Shown: piece after piece, positions 15,519 through 24,196 of the stretch
How the letters are laid out: every line of letters begins with the position of its first letter
Position numbering within the stretch: the first letter of the stretch is position 1
Assembly: GCF_001469215.1 (NCBI RefSeq)
Contig: NZ_LOFH01000006.1
Span: 124,001 to 188,000, forward strand
Length of the DNA: 64,000 bases
Reading direction: 5' to 3'
From: Pseudoalteromonas sp. H105
GTDB lineage: Bacteria > Pseudomonadota > Gammaproteobacteria > Enterobacterales > Alteromonadaceae
Made by a program: the position numbers and the translations under genes
The notes under the pieces: model-generated
The model's database searches: none
Told to the model about the DNA's origin: nothing
What the model saw: the letters and a program-made list of their open reading frames with translations, nothing else

Positions 15519-15862
15519 TGTCGTTATTAATAGTAATGTTACTGTGCATAGTAAAAATGGGGTTAATAACAGCATACGCATTAGTGAGAGGACACAACAC
15601 ACACGGGCTTGAAACAACACTCAAACATAAATTAAAAGAATACATGCCAGAACAGCTAATAAAAAATCAAAGCGAGCAACCAACAGCTCACTCTATTGTT
15701 ATGGACTTAGGCGCCACCTTAGAACAGCCAGACAATTGGAATAAAATAGAGTCAATGCAAGTAATTCATAAACGCGCCATTAACTTCAGAGTTCACGCAC
15801 TAAAACAGCCAACAGACCTACCCCAACGCCAAGAACGGCCCGCATTCAAAATCGTTAAATAA
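15518..15862 (+). CDS. Single-pass membrane protein (cassette B)
   Basis: 114 aa with one N-terminal helix (SLLIVMLLCIVKMGLITAYALV) and a polar tail rich in Gln, Lys and Pro. It is the positional counterpart of the protein at 13747. Start and preceding stop overlap by one base. A good terminator follows immediately, closing the cassette. Confidence 0.6.
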   Translation: MSLLIVMLLCIVKMGLITAYALVRGHNTHGLETTLKHKLKEYMPEQLIKNQSEQPTAHSIVMDLGATLEQPDNWNKIESMQVIHKRAINFRVHALKQPTDLPQRQERPAFKIVK

Positions 15863-15882
15863 CCCGCTAAGGCGGGTTTTTT
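15861..15882 (+). terminator. Terminator of cassette B
   Basis: AACCCGC (15861-15867) and GCGGGTT (15872-15878) with loop TAAG, followed by T residues. Confidence 0.85.
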
Positions 15883-15968
15883 AATGCCCATCATTCAAAC
15901 TTGTTAAAACTTAAGTGATAAATTAACCTATAAACTTAAACATATTACGGAAAATAAAAGGAAAGAAA

Positions 15969-16679
15969 ATGGCAAAAGCAATAGGTTGGTTGCTAGGAGT
16001 GTTGGCAATTGCCAGTGTAGGAATGCACTTTGATAATGGTGAAGTGTTAGCGGGTATTATTTGTTTTTTCGCTATTGGCTTTTTAATCCCCCCAATCCTC
16101 AATAAAATTAATTCAGCTAACAAAAAATCGGCAGATGAAAAAGGTAAAACTCACAGCGCAACGTCTCAAAAGTCAGCCAACATATTAGGTGTTGTTATAT
16201 TAATTGTTGCCGCTTTCATTGGAAGTGGAAGTGACCCAAAGCCAGAAAATGAGACCGTTGAAAAAGCTCAAGAGAAAAAACAAACTATTGATTCATCAGA
16301 ACGTGGACAGTTAAAACCAATAGACTTAATTTATCAATTAATAACAAAAGTTGACGAGCTGGACTATTGGTTTAAAGGGCCATTCAAAGCTAACGACAAA
16401 TTAAGATTTTATGATGTAAAAAATAGTTATGATAAGCAGCTAGATATTATTTGTGAAGACTTTGACAGATTGGTAAAAGATACAGGTAATTTAAATAGTG
16501 AATATTATGATGAATCTTTAGCGTGCAAAAACTTTAGGCTCAGTCTTGTTCATGTAATTCAAAATTTAAAAAGTGGTTCTTACGATGAAATACCAAAATT
16601 GAGAGAAAAGTTTGAGCCTGATTATCAAAACTTAAAGCAACAAGTAGATGAAGAAATAAAACGATTAAATAGTAAATAA
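15969..16679 (+). CDS. Membrane protein with three hydrophobic segments and a helical C-terminus
   Basis: 236 aa. Hydrophobic segments lie at about residues 4-20, 27-45 and 70-86, ending GVVILIVAAFIGSGSDP. A lysine/glutamate-rich linker and a ~130-residue soluble helical domain with two cysteines (ICEDF, LACKNF) follow. The leader has AAAAGGAAAG before ATG. It is monocistronic between two terminators. No family recognised. Its place between the cassettes and the repressor marks it as another lysogenic-conversion candidate. Confidence 0.65.
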   Translation: MAKAIGWLLGVLAIASVGMHFDNGEVLAGIICFFAIGFLIPPILNKINSANKKSADEKGKTHSATSQKSANILGVVILIVAAFIGSGSDPKPENETVEKAQEKKQTIDSSERGQLKPIDLIYQLITKVDELDYWFKGPFKANDKLRFYDVKNSYDKQLDIICEDFDRLVKDTGNLNSEYYDESLACKNFRLSLVHVIQNLKSGSYDEIPKLREKFEPDYQNLKQQVDEEIKRLNSK

Positions 16680-16681
16680 CT

Positions 16682-16709
16682 AAAAAGCCCGCTTAATGCG
16701 GGCTTTTTC
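16682..16709. terminator. Bidirectional terminator
   Basis: AGCCCGC (16686-16692) and GCGGGCT (16698-16704), with an A-run on the left and a T-run on the right. It serves the membrane-protein gene ending at 16679 and the repressor gene ending at 16709. Confidence 0.85.
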
Positions 16710-17173
16710 TATGCTGTTTTTTGGCTCTTAGCGGGTTTGCTTGCTCGGGCATCAATAACGGGTTTTAAGTCTTTTAGCAGTAATTTACCGCAGTCATTTA
16801 TATCAATCTTTTTTTCTGGGTTTACCTTAAACCAATCGAGATGAAAGAACATCATTAACGATTTAATTGAAGTATCAATAAACTCTTTCTCAAACTCTTC
16901 TTCATCCAACATGCCTTGTTGACTGGTTAGATCGCCTGGCGCAATTTGCCCAGCAGCAGGGTTAGTTTCACCTGTAAATAACCACATTAAATACATTTTA
17001 GTCTGTGGGTGGTTAGCAATTTTTTCTAAATTACCAGCACCTGGCTCAGAGATTCCCGACTCATATTTCTTGTAACCACTCAACCCAATATCAAGTAATT
17101 CGCAGAACTTAGCCTGACTTAAATGAAGTGATTCACGAATAGTTTTTATTTTAAGCCCAATAGTGTTTGACAT
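16709..17173 (-). CDS. XRE-family phage repressor (CI-like)
   Basis: 154 aa. The N-terminal helix-turn-helix is IGLKIKTIRESLHLSQAKFCELLDIGLSGYKKYESGISEPGAGNLEKIA (~5-55), and the C-terminal part (EFEKEFIDTSIKSLMMFFHLDW) looks like an oligomerisation domain, not a peptidase. It is transcribed away from the early lytic genes starting at 17336. Repeated GGTTCTT motifs in the divergent region are likely operators. This is the best candidate for the lysogeny repressor. With no self-cleavage domain, induction must come through another route, such as the LexA-controlled genes. Confidence 0.8.
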   Translation of the reverse strand: MSNTIGLKIKTIRESLHLSQAKFCELLDIGLSGYKKYESGISEPGAGNLEKIANHPQTKMYLMWLFTGETNPAAGQIAPGDLTSQQGMLDEEEFEKEFIDTSIKSLMMFFHLDWFKVNPEKKIDINDCGKLLLKDLKPVIDARASKPAKSQKTA

Positions 17174-17311
17174 GGTTCTTATAAGATCCTAGTATTAGCT
17201 CATACATAATAGTGTACGAAATGGTTCTTTTAGTGTTCTTTAAATGTGTTTGGGCTTAATAACATGCCCTAAGAATAAAGATTAGCACAATTATAGTCCG
17301 TTTAGGAACCA
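17173..17311. promoter_or_regulatory. Divergent repressor/early promoter region with repeated operator motif
   Basis: TGGTTCTT occurs at 17173-17180 and 17222-17229, a related AGTGTTCTT at 17232-17240, and the inverted form AGGAACCA at 17304-17311. Repeated motifs on both strands between a repressor and the early operon are typical of phage operators. Confidence 0.55.
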
Positions 17312-17335
17312 AACAAATAAAGTTAGAGGTCAATT

Positions 17336-17623
17336 ATGGATACTGAAAAATACAGAAAAAACTTACAGGGTGAAGTAGTTGGCCCTGATGAAAAGTTCTT
17401 AAAGCGTAAGCAAGTGCTCGAAATGTGCGGTATTTCATTATCTCACCTGTACTACCTAATGAATAAAGGCATGTTTCCTAAGTCGCATCGTGTATCACAC
17501 CGTAGTGCGGTCTGGCTTGAGTCAGATATAAACCTTTGGCGATCAATGAATACCAATCATTTTTTTGCCGAGTACGGTGAGCAAATTAAAGCACAACAAC
17601 TTGGAGAGGGTGCAACAGCATGA
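17336..17623 (+). CDS. AlpA-like DNA-binding protein, first of a tandem pair
   Basis: 95 aa. The central helix-turn-helix is LKRKQVLEMCGISLSHLYYLMNKGMFPKSHRVSHRSAVWLESDINLW, the winged pattern of AlpA/excisionase proteins. It is the first gene of the lytic operon facing the repressor, the place of P2 Cox, so it may act as excisionase and/or Cro-like regulator. The AGAGGT site precedes ATG. It overlaps the following paralogue by ATGA. Confidence 0.75.
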   Translation: MDTEKYRKNLQGEVVGPDEKFLKRKQVLEMCGISLSHLYYLMNKGMFPKSHRVSHRSAVWLESDINLWRSMNTNHFFAEYGEQIKAQQLGEGATA

Positions 17624-17895
17624 GCCAAGTTGATGCATCAAAACACTACCGTACAAATTTACGCGGTGAAGTTATCACTATTAACGACCGTTATTTACGT
17701 CCTGCTGATGTGGCCGAAAAATGCGGTATTCACCGTTCGTCTATCTACCGCTTAATGGAGCGCGGCGAGTTTCCTAAATCGCACAAAGCATCAAGCGGCC
17801 GTGTGGTATGGGTTGAAGAAGACATACAAGAGTGGATGCGCCTAGGCGCTGAGAAGTTCCACGAGTTCTACGGCAAACAACAGTTAAACAACTAG
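17620..17895 (+). CDS. AlpA-like DNA-binding protein, second of a tandem pair
   Basis: 91 aa. Clear paralogue of the preceding gene: both begin with YR-NL-GEV, then LRPADVAEKCGIHRSSIYRLMERGEFPKSHKASSGRVVWVEEDIQEWM. Two AlpA proteins in series could divide the Cox roles (excision and repressor control). The GGAGAGGG site lies inside the first gene, and the pair is translationally coupled. Confidence 0.75.
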   Translation: MSQVDASKHYRTNLRGEVITINDRYLRPADVAEKCGIHRSSIYRLMERGEFPKSHKASSGRVVWVEEDIQEWMRLGAEKFHEFYGKQQLNN

Positions 17896-17904
17896 GTGAT
17901 CATC

Positions 17905-18300
17905 ATGGCAAATGCATTAGTTAAACAAACCAATCACGCACAACCAGCGCCATTAAAAGCGGTTGAAGGGCGCCACATTCCAAAAGGGCTTGCTGAAATA
18001 AAAGCGCTTATGAGTAGTGAACGCCACACGCCAGAATATGTTTACACCCAAGTATTAAGTGATCAAGAACGCACAATAGTGTGTTTTACCGCAGGCCTAA
18101 AACGCCATGACCTTGAAAAAGGCTTTGCCAATTTTAGCGCCGATACCCGCTTAAAAATTCACAAAGCCATTTTGCAGTTACAAGAACTGGTTAAAGCATT
18201 CACCGATGCCAACGCCATGGCACCGGCTAAATTTGTGCAAAACGCCCCGCGTGAGAATACCAGCACCGACTATTCACACTTAACTGTTAGTTCGCACTAA
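17905..18300 (+). CDS. Early-region hypothetical protein
   Basis: 131 aa from the ATG at 17905 (AGGTGATC upstream; GTG at 17896 is an alternative). A proline/alanine-rich start precedes a helical region (ERTIVCFTAGLKRHDLEKGFANFSADTRLKIHKAILQLQELVKAF). No family recognised. Lies in the early operon with 10-bp spacing. Confidence 0.65.
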   Translation: MANALVKQTNHAQPAPLKAVEGRHIPKGLAEIKALMSSERHTPEYVYTQVLSDQERTIVCFTAGLKRHDLEKGFANFSADTRLKIHKAILQLQELVKAFTDANAMAPAKFVQNAPRENTSTDYSHLTVSSH

Positions 18301-18309
18301 GGATTGATC

Positions 18310-18894
18310 ATGAGCTCAACGAATCGCGGAACCGAGCGCAATGCAGATGATTACTACGTAACACCGCATTGGTTAATTGAAGATTTTGTAGCAGCGTTCA
18401 GTGAAAACTGCCGTTTTCGCTTTGACCCAGAAGAATACCCATTAGTGTTAGACCCAAGTGCTGGCGGTTGTGATAAGTACGAAATGAGCTACCCAACCGT
18501 ATTAGAAAAACACGGGTTTAATGTTAATAGCTGGGATATTCGCAAAGACTCTCGTGCAAAAGATAAGGGTATCGACTTCCTTGCAGTCAAACCTTTTGCA
18601 CCTTATGACATGATCATCACAAATCCACCGTTTAACAAAGCACAAGAGTTTACCGAACATGCACTCGAAATGGTTTTTGAAGGCGGTTTAGTCATTATGC
18701 TGCAACGCCTTAATTGGTTGGGTAGTCAAAAGCGCAAACCCATGTGGCAAAAACTGCCATTAGCGGCGGTTTATGTTCACAGTAAACGCCCGGGCTTTGA
18801 CCCACAAAAACCAAGTAAAACCGATTCAACCGAATACGCCCACTTTGTATTTTGCAAAGGCTACGAACACGCCTCTGAACTTTTTGTAATTTAA
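18310..18894 (+). CDS. Phage N-6 adenine-type DNA methyltransferase
   Basis: 194 aa. Motif IV is MIITNPPFNKAQEF (~97-110; NPPF is the adenine methyltransferase catalytic tetrapeptide), and the SAM-binding part is LVLDPSAGGCDKYEMSYPTVLEKHG followed by SWDIRKDS. The YYVTPHWLIEDF start is common in phage Dam-like enzymes. ATG at 18310 has GGATTG upstream; TTG at 18304 is the alternative. Probable roles are protection from host restriction or marking of phage DNA. The target sequence cannot be read off. Confidence 0.78.
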   Translation: MSSTNRGTERNADDYYVTPHWLIEDFVAAFSENCRFRFDPEEYPLVLDPSAGGCDKYEMSYPTVLEKHGFNVNSWDIRKDSRAKDKGIDFLAVKPFAPYDMIITNPPFNKAQEFTEHALEMVFEGGLVIMLQRLNWLGSQKRKPMWQKLPLAAVYVHSKRPGFDPQKPSKTDSTEYAHFVFCKGYEHASELFVI

Positions 18895-18926
18895 CACCAA
18901 AAACAACACCCAAAGGAATACTAAAA

Positions 18927-19202
18927 ATGAACACCATCAAAGACCAAGATCTATCTAAAAATCAGTTAATACTCAATATTGTTTTACACGCTATTGAGCA
19001 AGCCAATTTTACAATTCGCCTTTTAAACAAACGCAGCACCGTACACATGCTAATGCAGTGCGAAGACACACTGACTGATTTACTACCAATCGTAAAAATG
19101 ATTGCAGATGACGACGTTAATTTTGAACGAGCATACAGCCTAATGAGCATTGCATTAAATGCCGTACAAATTGGTGGTGAACCAACAGAGATAGAGCTGT
19201 AG
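18927..19202 (+). CDS. Early-region hypothetical protein
   Basis: 91 aa, helical, with a leucine-rich N-terminal half (LSKNQLILNIVLHAIEQANFTIRLLNKRS) and an acidic end. CAAAGGAATAC precedes ATG. No family recognised. Sits directly before the replication gene. Confidence 0.6.
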   Translation: MNTIKDQDLSKNQLILNIVLHAIEQANFTIRLLNKRSTVHMLMQCEDTLTDLLPIVKMIADDDVNFERAYSLMSIALNAVQIGGEPTEIEL

Positions 19203-19206
19203 CGCC

Positions 19207-21804
19207 GTGGCTCAACCTCGACCCCTCGATCTTGACGCCCTTAACCTATCGACCATAGCTAAGGGCTTAATTTCGTCTATTACTGATGTTGACGACTTTA
19301 ATTACCTTGCTAGTAACTTGGAAAAGGTGCCTGTGTCGCTGCAAAGTCGCATGGCCCGTAAATACATTGATCGTTACACTGAAAAAAAAGCGGGGAGCCA
19401 GTTCCGTGCCAATACGTGGATGCGCCGCACCATTGCGCGGTTAAAACCCCGCTTTGGTGTGCTACTCAGTATTACTCACAATATGCCATTGCCATGGCAT
19501 ATTCTAAGTAGTGTTGAAAAAACCAAAAAGCATGCAGGCACACTAGCATTAGAGTGCGTTGAAAAGGCGCTTGATGTAAGTGAACAAAACCAGCATTTAC
19601 CCTATGAAAAAATAGTACGCCTTACCTACGAAGGTGTTGCAGCGTACGCCAAACAGTTTGGCGTAAATGTGCCATTTTACGACATGCGCGAAGACGAATT
19701 ACCGCAAGCCTGTTTTGAAATCGCCTTGCTTAAACTGCAATGTGATAAGTGGTGGGCTCGCCAATTAAAAACCCTGCGTAAACAGTTTTTAGAATTACTA
19801 GAAATTGCAACCGGCCAAGTGGGTAAAGACCTTTACTACGATAAAAAAAGCCAAAAGCCTAAACGCCGCGGTATTAGCCCTTATTCGTCAAAGCAAGCAC
19901 AACGAGAATTTAGCTTTGCCCAAGCCAGTGGCCGCCAGTTCCTTGAAATGATGGAACTACAAAGCAGTGACGGCGATGTAATTGACTTAATTGAAGCCGT
20001 AAAAACAGGCATGGCAAACCCCGCTAACCGCCGTAATGAGTTAATGCTGCGCATTCGTGAAACTGAAGAACTAGCCGACGAAATGGGCTATGTTGCCATG
20101 TTTTACACCATTACATGCCCCGCGCGTTATCATGCCAATGCAAGTACGTGGGATGGCTCAACGCCTAAAGATGCGCAAAATTATTTAACTACAACATGGG
20201 CGCGTGCCCGTTCAAAGCTTAATCGCCGTGGCCTTAAATACTTTGGTGTGCGCGTCGTTGAGCCACACGCCGACGGTTGCCCGCATTGGCACATGATGCT
20301 ATTCATGCCAAAAAACAAACTTCAAGAAATCAACGCTATTTTGCGTTGGTACTTTATCCAAGAAGATAAAACCGAACTTTACGATCGTTATGGCCCAGAG
20401 CTTACACGAGCAAAAGTGTTTAACAAATTTGTAGATATAAACACTCATGGTACGCACATAAAAACGGTTGAAGCTTGTGTTAAATACCGTGCAGGCACTG
20501 AGAAAACCAAGTTATTTAAAATCTATAAACAAAAGCGCAGCGAGTGGGGCTTTGCTAAAAAGAAAGCCAACGAAGTAGCCATACAACGCAATAAAGAAGA
20601 AGCCGAAAAAGCCAAGGCTGAAAAAAGAGAACCTAAAAAGTTTAAGGCGAAAAACCATAAAGCGCCCACCAAATTTTACCGTACTTTTAGCCCACGCTTT
20701 GACGCTGTAAAGCTAGATAAAAGCAAGGGCAGTGCAGCGGCCTACATTGCTAAATACATTAGTAAAAATATTGATGGTTACATGCTGACCGATCATGTTG
20801 ACGCCGACACAGGCGAAAACCTGCAAGAGCAAGCAAACCCCGTTTTAGCCTGGGCAAGTACGTGGAACATTCGCCAGTTTCAATTTCAAGGTTCGCCTAG
20901 CGTTACGGTTTGGCGAGAGCTTCGCCGTATGCCAAAAGGCAAACCAATTAAAGACGAAATTATAGAGCCTATTCGCTACGCGGCAGATAACGCCAACTGG
21001 AAAGACTACGTAAAACTACAGGGCGGTATGTGTATTGGCCGCGCTGCTAATTTTAAATCAATGTATGAAGACACCCCCATGGGCAACGACTACGCCGAAG
21101 TAGTGCGCCGCATTAAAGGTGTTGTAACCAACATTGATTACAAAGCCGTGCTTACACGTTTGTTTAACAACGTGCATAACGTAACGGATGCAACCAGCTT
21201 AAAAACCCGTCTTATCGAATGGACAAGACAACTCAAGGGCACAGCAGAAAAACTCGCAGCTAAGGCTAGCACCAACGCCGACGAAGGAGGCCTATCTTGG
21301 TCTAGTGGTAATAACTGTACGCCTATAGCCGTGGGCTCTAGCGCGGAGTTAATACTCGATATGGTGGGGTGTGATGAAAAACAGATCACAGAGGTTAAAA
21401 AGGATCTAAATGACGGTAAAAGGATCGCCAGAGACGGCCAAATTTACCATGTTAAAAACGGCCAATTACATGTTTTAGACGAAACCGCGCAAATAAAACA
21501 CAACAAACACCTCGCAATTGAATACCGAGCAAAAACACTCGCCCAAAAATCGGCAAGCTGGCATGTAACAGAGAATCACTGGCAGCAAGCTCGCCAATTA
21601 GTAGACCTTGCTTACCAATACGCACAGCTAGACGGGCGTGAAACTCTTAATGCAACGCGCAATGAACAAGGCCAGTTCCATTACGGAGAGAATAAAAAAG
21701 GCGTGATCACCATTGGCGATTGGGACTTAGCAATTTTAGTAAACAACGGCAGCGCATCAGCAGTTAGTGATAACGACTGGTGGGCACTGGATTTAATGGC
21801 GTAG
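19207..21804 (+). CDS. Replication endonuclease GpA (HUH nickase, P2 type)
   Basis: It initiates rolling-circle replication by nicking the phage origin. The 865-aa protein has HADGCPHWHMMLFMP with the metal-binding HWH (~358-362) and YIAKYISKN with two tyrosines four residues apart (~511-515), the paired catalytic tyrosines of the P2 GpA family. A long basic segment (EEAEKAKAEKREPKKFKAKNHK) separates them. The GTG at 19207 is the first start in frame and lacks a good ribosome binding site; the stop of the previous gene is 4 bp upstream, suggesting coupling. In P2 the origin lies inside gene A, so the origin here may too. Confidence 0.9.
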   Translation: MAQPRPLDLDALNLSTIAKGLISSITDVDDFNYLASNLEKVPVSLQSRMARKYIDRYTEKKAGSQFRANTWMRRTIARLKPRFGVLLSITHNMPLPWHILSSVEKTKKHAGTLALECVEKALDVSEQNQHLPYEKIVRLTYEGVAAYAKQFGVNVPFYDMREDELPQACFEIALLKLQCDKWWARQLKTLRKQFLELLEIATGQVGKDLYYDKKSQKPKRRGISPYSSKQAQREFSFAQASGRQFLEMMELQSSDGDVIDLIEAVKTGMANPANRRNELMLRIRETEELADEMGYVAMFYTITCPARYHANASTWDGSTPKDAQNYLTTTWARARSKLNRRGLKYFGVRVVEPHADGCPHWHMMLFMPKNKLQEINAILRWYFIQEDKTELYDRYGPELTRAKVFNKFVDINTHGTHIKTVEACVKYRAGTEKTKLFKIYKQKRSEWGFAKKKANEVAIQRNKEEAEKAKAEKREPKKFKAKNHKAPTKFYRTFSPRFDAVKLDKSKGSAAAYIAKYISKNIDGYMLTDHVDADTGENLQEQANPVLAWASTWNIRQFQFQGSPSVTVWRELRRMPKGKPIKDEIIEPIRYAADNANWKDYVKLQGGMCIGRAANFKSMYEDTPMGNDYAEVVRRIKGVVTNIDYKAVLTRLFNNVHNVTDATSLKTRLIEWTRQLKGTAEKLAAKASTNADEGGLSWSSGNNCTPIAVGSSAELILDMVGCDEKQITEVKKDLNDGKRIARDGQIYHVKNGQLHVLDETAQIKHNKHLAIEYRAKTLAQKSASWHVTENHWQQARQLVDLAYQYAQLDGRETLNATRNEQGQFHYGENKKGVITIGDWDLAILVNNGSASAVSDNDWWALDLMA

Positions 21805-21812
21805 GAGAAAAT

Positions 21813-22079
21813 ATGACTATTCAAATTTCAAAAGTATCAATGCCAATGGCATGTATTAGTTGCCAGGCGTTTTGCCCTAAAGGGTATGCAGAAGATCAGC
21901 ACAGCCCTTTTATTACTAAATTCGACCAGCCAAAGCCTAAAACCCAATACGGCCTATGCGGTAAAACCAATAACAGCGTATTTGCTACCGAAATTTGCAG
22001 CGGCTATCAGCAAGAACCTAACGCTAACGTATTTGCAGTAACTAACAGACCACAACCAAAACAACAGGTGACATTATGA
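21813..22079 (+). CDS. Cysteine-rich early protein
   Basis: 88 aa from ATG at 21813 with TAGGAGA upstream. Six cysteines: MACISCQAFCPKG near the start, then YGLCGKTN and ATEICSGYQ, suggesting a metal site. No family recognised. It overlaps the next gene by ATGA. Confidence 0.6.
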   Translation: MTIQISKVSMPMACISCQAFCPKGYAEDQHSPFITKFDQPKPKTQYGLCGKTNNSVFATEICSGYQQEPNANVFAVTNRPQPKQQVTL

Positions 22080-22360
22080 ACACACACGCAGCAGCAGAAA
22101 AAATGCTTTCAACAGGGCTGTTTTACAACGACCTATTACTAGGCCGTGAGTTTGGTTGCTCAGCCAAACACGGTGCCCGTTGCATTAAAAACATATGCGC
22201 CGACTCACGTTACCAAGTAGTGATAGAGCAAAACCCAATTAAACGGGTAAAAGTAACCGCCATCGATGGCCGAACAATGACTATTGATAAATTACAAAAC
22301 ACGGCGCTGTTATTTAAACGTCCAAGTTTATTGATTGGGGAAATTACAAATGCTTTATAA
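22076..22360 (+). CDS. Early-region hypothetical protein
   Basis: 94 aa. Coupled to the preceding gene (ATGA) and overlapping the start of the methyltransferase gene by 11 bp. GREFGCSAKHGARCIKNICADSRYQVVIE suggests a small helix-turn-helix-like N-terminal part; the remainder is beta-rich. No family recognised. Confidence 0.6.
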   Translation: MNTHAAAEKMLSTGLFYNDLLLGREFGCSAKHGARCIKNICADSRYQVVIEQNPIKRVKVTAIDGRTMTIDKLQNTALLFKRPSLLIGEITNAL

Positions 22361-23870
22361 AAATGAAATTGTTGTTGATAATTTTGCAGGTGGCGGTGGG
22401 GCATCTACTGGCATGGAGCTTGGTTTAAATCGTAAAGTTGATATTGCAATTAACCATGATCCCGCTGCAATTGATATGCACAAAGTAAATCACCCGGAAA
22501 CAAAGCACTATTGCGAATCTGTTTGGGACGTTGACCCGATTGAAGCATGCGCAGGTAGGCCTGTAGGTATGGCGTGGTTTAGTCCTGATTGCAAACATTT
22601 TAGTAAAGCTAAAGGTGCGACACCTGTTAATAAAGCCATTCGCGGACTTGCTTGGGTGGTGGTTCGTTGGGCTGCGCTAGTGCCAATGCGTGTTTTTATG
22701 CTCGAAAATGTTGAAGAGTTTTTAACATGGGGGCCAGTGGTAGAAGAATCGCCAGGTATTTTTAAACCATGCAAAATACGTAAGGGTGAAACGTTTAACG
22801 CATTTATAAAATGTATGACCACCGGCTTAAAGTCAGATCACCCAGCATGGCCTGAAATTAAAGAAGCACTTGGCGATGATTTTCCATATTACAAACTTGA
22901 AAAAGGCTTGGGGTATAACATTGATCATAAAATATTAACTGCATGTGATTTTGGCGCACCAACAAGCAGAAAGCGCTTTTTTCTCGTTGGCCGTGACGAT
23001 GGGCAAAGTATTAACTGGCCAAATCCAACACACGGCAAAGCGGGGTCAGGTTTAAAACCATATCTAACCGCAGCTGATATTATTGATTGGTCAATACCGG
23101 CTAAATCAATTTTTAACCGTAAAAAGCCATTAGCTGAAAACACAATGAAGCGCATAGCAAAAGGTATTCAGAGATTTATAGTTGATACAGATACACCATT
23201 TATTGTTGATAATGAAAAAGCTATACCGTTTATAACAGAGCATGCCAACGCATCTAATCAGCGAAATATGGCTGTTGATGAACCTTTAAGAACAATATGC
23301 GCTCAAGTGAAAGGAGGTCACTTTGCATTGGTAGCCCCAATTATCGAAAGGCAGTTTAGCGCATCAAATTGTAATAAAGCCAATGAGCCATTGGCAACTA
23401 TCACCGCTGGAGGTGGTGGCAAGTCGGCATTGGTTACAAGCCACATGATTAAATTGCGCGGTGATAATGTTGGCCATGCAACTGACGAGCCCTTGCAAAC
23501 AATTTCGGCAGGAGGTAATCACTTTGGTGAAGTTCAAGCATTCTTAATTAAGTACTACGGAACTAGCGCAGCTCACTCAATTGATAATCCACTCGATACA
23601 GTAACAACCAAGGATCGTTTTGGCCTAGTAACAGTAAAAGGGGAGAAGTATCAAATTGTAGATATTGGAATGAGAATGCTTGAGCCACACGAACTATTTG
23701 CAGCAATGGGGTTCCCAGCTGATTATCAAATAGCTTTTGATTCAAACGGCAAAAAAAACACCAAGAAAAACCAAGTTGCTCGCTGTGGTAACGCAGTATG
23801 CCCACCAATTGCACAAGCATTAGTTGCAGTTAACTTTGGTGAAAACCAAGTATCAGAGGTGGCCGCATAA
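22350..23870 (+). CDS. Phage DNA (cytosine-5)-methyltransferase
   Basis: 506 aa from the ATG at 22350. Motif I is NFAGGGGASTGMELG (~10-24). The catalytic motif is FSPDCKHFSKAKG with Cys near residue 79, the PDC variant typical of phage enzymes of this group, and motif VI is LENVEEF (~117). The C-terminal half contains four degenerate repeats built on NEPLATITAGG / DEPLQTISAGG / DNPLDTVTT, probably in or near the target-recognition region. Motifs IX-X appear as MLEPHELFAAMGFP and RCGNAVCPPIAQALV. The likely role is defence against host restriction. It is coupled to a 27-aa ORF by overlapping TAATG. Confidence 0.92.
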   Translation: MLYKNEIVVDNFAGGGGASTGMELGLNRKVDIAINHDPAAIDMHKVNHPETKHYCESVWDVDPIEACAGRPVGMAWFSPDCKHFSKAKGATPVNKAIRGLAWVVVRWAALVPMRVFMLENVEEFLTWGPVVEESPGIFKPCKIRKGETFNAFIKCMTTGLKSDHPAWPEIKEALGDDFPYYKLEKGLGYNIDHKILTACDFGAPTSRKRFFLVGRDDGQSINWPNPTHGKAGSGLKPYLTAADIIDWSIPAKSIFNRKKPLAENTMKRIAKGIQRFIVDTDTPFIVDNEKAIPFITEHANASNQRNMAVDEPLRTICAQVKGGHFALVAPIIERQFSASNCNKANEPLATITAGGGGKSALVTSHMIKLRGDNVGHATDEPLQTISAGGNHFGEVQAFLIKYYGTSAAHSIDNPLDTVTTKDRFGLVTVKGEKYQIVDIGMRMLEPHELFAAMGFPADYQIAFDSNGKKNTKKNQVARCGNAVCPPIAQALVAVNFGENQVSEVAA

Positions 23871-23953
23871 TGAAAAAACCAGTTAAGCGCCGCAACTGGG
23901 TATATCACTCAGTTGTTAAACCAAAGCAAAGCGAGCAGAAAAATGAAAGATAA
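23870..23953 (+). CDS. 27-aa basic peptide ORF
   Basis: It starts one base before the methyltransferase stop ends (TAATG) and reads MKKPVKRRNWVYHSVVKPKQ... to TAA at 23951-23953. The KRRNWV motif resembles small phage proteins of the DUF7230 kind. It overlaps the next gene start by 11 bp. Coding status rests on the tight coupling and basic composition only. Confidence 0.4.
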   Translation: MKKPVKRRNWVYHSVVKPKQSEQKNER

Positions 23954-24128
23954 ACAATTAACCCAAAAGCAAGAACTTGAAGTAGCAGCAGACGTAATTG
24001 AATACCTAAAAGGGCGAGGTTTTGAAGGTGTTCAAGCTGCATGCATTTTAAAAACATCAGCTACACATATTGAGAATAGGCTAGCAGCTCAGGTTTTTTT
24101 TCAATGCATGCAGAAAGGGTTAAACTAA
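23943..24128 (+). CDS. Small early-region protein
   Basis: 61 aa (MKDKQLTQKQELEVAADVIEYLKGRGFEGVQAACILKTSATHIENRLAAQVFFQCMQ...). Helical, with a possible helix-turn-helix. ATG at 23943 follows GCGAGCAG. It is the last gene of the early operon before a strong bidirectional hairpin. No family recognised. Confidence 0.55.
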   Translation: MKDKQLTQKQELEVAADVIEYLKGRGFEGVQAACILKTSATHIENRLAAQVFFQCMQKGLN

Positions 24129-24196
24129 TTATTTGCAAACCCTAAAAAAGGGACTACCTTTAAAAGTGACTATTAAAGTTAAAAACTTCAAATCCT

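Noticed and set aside
16709..17173. Self-cleaving (LexA-like) phage repressor
   Set aside because: The C-terminal half has no S24 serine/lysine motifs; only the separate 123-aa protein at 12471 does.
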